From contig JAGMDW010000185.1 in the NCBI GenBank assembly GCA_023128455.1, forward strand, positions 1 through 36,980: a stretch of DNA of 36,980 bases, given 5' to 3'. A program made the position numbers and the translations under genes. The notes beneath the pieces are model-generated. The model worked only from the letters and a program-made list of their open reading frames with translations, ran no database searches and was not told the DNA's origin. Below are positions 34,342 to 36,980 of the stretch, in pieces. The stretch comes from Desulfurellaceae bacterium. GTDB lineage: Bacteria; Campylobacterota_A; Desulfurellia; JAGGSF01. Position 1 is the first letter of the stretch; every line of letters starts with the position of its first letter.

Positions 34342-34373
34342 GTCAAGGAAATTACCAGCGGTTTTTCCTTGAC
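34342..34373. repeat. Perfect inverted repeat before hflK
   Basis: GTCAAGGAAA (34342-34351) and TTTCCTTGAC (34364-34373) are perfect 10-base arms around a 12-base loop. The right arm overlaps TTGACA (34369-34374), the likely -35 box of hflK. It could be an operator or the terminator of typA. There is no T-run after the stem, which disfavours a terminator. Confidence 0.6.
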
Positions 34374-34397
34374 AACAAAAATTTAATAGTATATGTA
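34369..34397 (+). promoter_or_regulatory. Likely promoter of hflK-hflC-lnt
   Basis: A perfect TTGACA (34369-34374) is followed by AT-rich DNA. The -10 is not sharp: TATGTA (34392-34397) at 17 bases, or TATATG (34390-34395) at 15 bases. A good Shine-Dalgarno sequence (AAAGGAGA) precedes the hflK ATG. Confidence 0.5.
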
Positions 34398-34430
34398 TAT
34401 CGTCATGATTTTAATTGAAAGGAGAAAATA

Positions 34431-35450
34431 ATGGAGTGGGACACTGAACGCCCGCCTTCTGTAAAAGAAACTATTGACCGTTTCAAGAGTAAATTCAATC
34501 TAAAATTGCCCGGCATTTTTATTATTATCATAATAATTGTTGTCATCTGGATTCTTTCAGGAATTTATACCGTAGCTCCCAATGAGGTTGGAGTGGTAAA
34601 GAGATTTGGGAAGTTTGCATATACCACCACACCAGGACTTCATTATCGCTTACCCTATCCCATAGAATCACTTTTAAAAGCAAAGGTAGATGAAGTTAAA
34701 AAAATGGAAATAGGTTACATGACTGTCTCTATGGGTCCACCTGCTCGTTACAGAGATATACCAGAGGAATCTTTAATGCTGACCGGAGATGAAAACATAA
34801 TAAGCATACAATTCATCTTGCAGTATAAAATAAAAGATGCCATCAATTATCTGTTCAATGTGAGGGATGTTCGGGAAACTGTCAAAGATGCGACAGAAGC
34901 AGCGATGAGAGAGGTAGTGGGAAAAATCAATATAGATGAAGTTCTCACCGTTGGAAAGTTCCAGGTTCAACAGAATGTTAAAAACTTAAGTCAACAGATA
35001 TTAGACAATTATAAAGCAGGAATACTTATACAGGTAGTTCAATTGCAGGATGTTCATCCTCCGAAATCGGTTATTGAGGCATTCAGGGATGTAGCATCAG
35101 CCAAAGAAGATAAAATCAAAATTATAAATGAATCTGAAGGATATAGAAATGACATTTTACCTAAAGCTAAGGGTGATGCATCCAGGATAGTAAATGAAGC
35201 TCTCGCATATAAAGAAGCAAAAATCAAAGGTGCAAAGGGTGATACCAGCAGATTCATTCAAATCCTAAAGGAGTATCGAAAAGCTAAGAATATCACCAAA
35301 ACACGCCTGTATATAGAAACTATGGAAGAAGTTCTACCTTCTGTTAAAAAGATAATTATAGAAGACAAAACGGGGAAAAATGTCCTCCCTATCCTTCCCC
35401 TGGAAGGAATAAAGGAACTATCCGAGAAACAGATTGAGGAGAAACGATGA
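34431..35450 (+). CDS. hflK: FtsH regulator HflK (SPFH/stomatin family)
   Basis: This 339-residue membrane protein begins with a short cytoplasmic, Pro-containing region. One membrane helix follows (about 29-47), then an SPFH domain (about 50-250) starting TVAPNEVGVVKRFGKF, and a helical C-terminus. With HflC it forms a large cage around the FtsH protease in E. coli and tunes its choice of membrane substrates. The start is set by a GAAAGGAG Shine-Dalgarno sequence about 6 bases upstream. It overlaps hflC by 4 bases (ATGA). Confidence 0.95.
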   Translation: MEWDTERPPSVKETIDRFKSKFNLKLPGIFIIIIIIVVIWILSGIYTVAPNEVGVVKRFGKFAYTTTPGLHYRLPYPIESLLKAKVDEVKKMEIGYMTVSMGPPARYRDIPEESLMLTGDENIISIQFILQYKIKDAINYLFNVRDVRETVKDATEAAMREVVGKINIDEVLTVGKFQVQQNVKNLSQQILDNYKAGILIQVVQLQDVHPPKSVIEAFRDVASAKEDKIKIINESEGYRNDILPKAKGDASRIVNEALAYKEAKIKGAKGDTSRFIQILKEYRKAKNITKTRLYIETMEEVLPSVKKIIIEDKTGKNVLPILPLEGIKELSEKQIEEKR

Positions 35451-36310
35451 AAGGGAAGTTGAGTATTATAGTTATAGCAATTATCATTGTCTTATTGGTT
35501 GTTGTTATCAGCTCTTTATATACCGTTGACCAAACCGAGCAAGCCATAGTCGTTCAGCTTGGTAAACCCGTAGGTGGTATTAAATCTCCGGGTCTCCATG
35601 TTAAAACACCCTTCATTCAGCAAATTATATATTTTGATAAGCGCCTTTTAGTCTATGATTCTCCTCCTACTGAAATTATAACCAGTGACAAGAAAAATCT
35701 CATTATAGATAACTATTCAAAATGGTATATAGAAGACCCTCTCCAGTTCTATAAAAGCGTGAAAAATGAAGCAGGTGCTCAAGCCCGACTGGATGATATC
35801 GTATATGCTCAGCTGAGGGTTGAGTTGGGAAAACACACCCTTACTGAGATTGTATCCAAGTTTAGAAATCAGATTATGATAACGGTAACCAACAAATGCG
35901 ATATGATTGGCAAATCCTATGGGATTAGAGTTACGGATGTCCGCATCAAAAGGGCTGACCTGCCTGAGCAGAATGAACAACATGTCTTTGAGAGAATGAG
36001 AGCGGAAAGATCCAGAGAGGCCATGCGGTACCGGTCTGAAGGAGAAGAAGAGGCGCATAAAATCAGGGCAGGTGCAGATAAAGAGAGAACCATTATACTG
36101 GCAGAGGCTAAGAGAAAATCAGAAGTATTAAAGGGCAAAGGTGATGCAGTAGCCTTTAAAATTTATGCCGAAGCCTATAGTCAAGACCCTGAATTTTATG
36201 CATTTACAAGAAGTCTAGAAGCCTACAAAAATTCCTTGAAAGACAACATGACGCTTGTGGCACCACCAGATTCTCAATTCCTTAAATACCTTCTGCCTAA
36301 GAAAAAATAA
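35447..36310 (+). CDS. hflC: FtsH regulator HflC (SPFH/stomatin family)
   Basis: This 287-residue partner of HflK has an N-terminal membrane helix (about 6-24) and an SPFH domain starting TVDQTEQAIVVQLGKP. A charged helix in the RMRAERSREAMRYRSEGEEE region is typical of HflC. The hydrophobic C-terminal segment ends in LKYLLPKKK. Its role is as for HflK. The ATG sits in the last codons of hflK, so the two are coupled and likely made in equal amounts. Confidence 0.95.
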   Translation: MKGKLSIIVIAIIIVLLVVVISSLYTVDQTEQAIVVQLGKPVGGIKSPGLHVKTPFIQQIIYFDKRLLVYDSPPTEIITSDKKNLIIDNYSKWYIEDPLQFYKSVKNEAGAQARLDDIVYAQLRVELGKHTLTEIVSKFRNQIMITVTNKCDMIGKSYGIRVTDVRIKRADLPEQNEQHVFERMRAERSREAMRYRSEGEEEAHKIRAGADKERTIILAEAKRKSEVLKGKGDAVAFKIYAEAYSQDPEFYAFTRSLEAYKNSLKDNMTLVAPPDSQFLKYLLPKKK

Positions 36311-36348
36311 TTCTATTGAACAGAAAGTCTCCTTAGGTAATAATGTAA

Positions 36349-36980
36349 GTGTGGTTTTTTCCTTTATGCACTTCTATTCTATTGATAGCAAGCATCTATA
36401 CACCAATAGTGGTGTATTTCTCTTTTATACCACTGTTTTTATTCTTATATGAAATTAAAAAGAACTATCTATGGATATATATCGGCATTTTGCCATTTTT
36501 ACTGTTCGTCTATTTTGGTGTATTCCAAGCTGTTCATAATTATGCAGGAATCCCATTTGTCTTTTCCGCCATTTTATTACTTCTTCTCTCTACATATCAT
36601 GCACTGTACATTTTGGCATTTTCCTTCACCTGTAGAAAACTAAACATATTTCTTGCTCCGTTTGCATGGATATTTTTTGAGTTTATAAAGAACAATCTCT
36701 TGGGTGGTCTGCCCATAATAGATACAAGCAAACTTATTCATCTTTTACCATTTGTCCAATGGTCTTCTTTGTTTGGTTCCTATTTTTTATCCTTCTATGT
36801 GATTTTGATAAATGTGCTGTTTTTCTGTTTTTTACACAGGAAAAGATTTATTTACTTATTTTCTGGAGTTTTTTTACTTGTTTTTCTATTCGTTGGTGGA
36901 AAATTCATGATGAATGATGCAAAAGGTAAAGTAAATGTGTGTATAATTCAGGGGAATATACCACAGGATGAAAAATGGCA
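36349..36980 (+). CDS. lnt: Apolipoprotein N-acyltransferase (partial, 5' part)
   Basis: An open frame runs from about 36349 to the end of the window (210 codons). It encodes about six hydrophobic segments, including an APFAWIFFEF stretch that matches the conserved inner part of Lnt. It ends in VNVCIIQGNIPQDEKW, the start of the nitrilase-like catalytic domain. Lnt adds the third acyl chain to lipoproteins in the inner membrane, the form used by the Lol system. The first usable start is GTG 36349, right after an in-frame stop, with only a weak AGG upstream. The true start could be later. It follows hflC by 38 bases. Confidence 0.85.
   Translation, partial: MWFFPLCTSILLIASIYTPIVVYFSFIPLFLFLYEIKKNYLWIYIGILPFLLFVYFGVFQAVHNYAGIPFVFSAILLLLLSTYHALYILAFSFTCRKLNIFLAPFAWIFFEFIKNNLLGGLPIIDTSKLIHLLPFVQWSSLFGSYFLSFYVILINVLFFCFLHRKRFIYLFSGVFLLVFLFVGGKFMMNDAKGKVNVCIIQGNIPQDEKW

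Noticed and set aside
36255..36452. Plus-strand 65-codon frame over the end of hflC
   Set aside because: It overlaps HflC coding sequence and the true lnt frame; the translation shows no family features.

Overview
The window comes from a Gram-negative (diderm, LPS-making) bacterium with AT-rich DNA. It carries a full lipid A, Kdo and heptose gene set, BamA/BamD, the Lol lipoprotein exporter, LapA/LapB and HflK/HflC. The gene content and the paired PaaK/ACT genes would fit a Desulfobacterota-like or related anaerobic lineage. That assignment is inference from family resemblance only. There is no CRISPR array, insertion sequence or phage module, and no stretch longer than 300 bases without a gene.

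Region 1 (59-26917, all minus strand) is one unbroken series of 26 protein genes headed by a tRNA-Arg(CCG). No gap inside it exceeds 48 bases, and many genes overlap by 4 to 44 bases. Read in the direction of transcription it runs: tRNA-Arg, a DciA-like protein, a UDP-sugar dehydrogenase, bamD, hsp20, lon, lolC/E, lolD, bamA, skp/ompH, lpxD, fabZ, lpxA, lpxB, a DUF374 acyltransferase, lpxK, msbA, waaA, two heptosyltransferases, a polysaccharide deacetylase, a GT4 glycosyltransferase, uvrC, a TPR lipoprotein, pgsA, a UbiA-family prenyltransferase and a small coiled-coil membrane protein. Together these cover lipid A synthesis, inner core assembly, lipid A flipping, lipoprotein sorting, outer membrane protein folding and envelope proteostasis.

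Region 2 (26918-28721) is a regulatory gap with divergent promoters, then an OFA-family major facilitator transporter on the plus strand, a long hairpin, and a small one-helix membrane protein of unknown function. Region 3 (28718-32396, minus) is a second operon: ACT-domain protein, phenylacetate-CoA ligase, HIT hydrolase, lapA, lapB. It is driven by a good promoter that stands back to back with the typA/bipA promoter.

Region 4 (32525-36980, plus) holds typA/bipA, then hflK, hflC and the first 210 codons of an apolipoprotein N-acyltransferase (lnt) that runs off the window. A perfect inverted repeat overlaps the likely hflK -35 box. LapAB and HflKC are both linked in the enterobacterial model to FtsH-dependent control of LPS synthesis, so the window holds both the LPS and outer membrane machinery and likely regulators of its output.

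I found no clearly new enzyme system. The most unusual points are the length and tightness of the envelope operon, its tRNA leader with almost no 5' UTR before the first protein gene, a possible leaderless internal promoter before the heptosyltransferases, and the palindrome at hflK.
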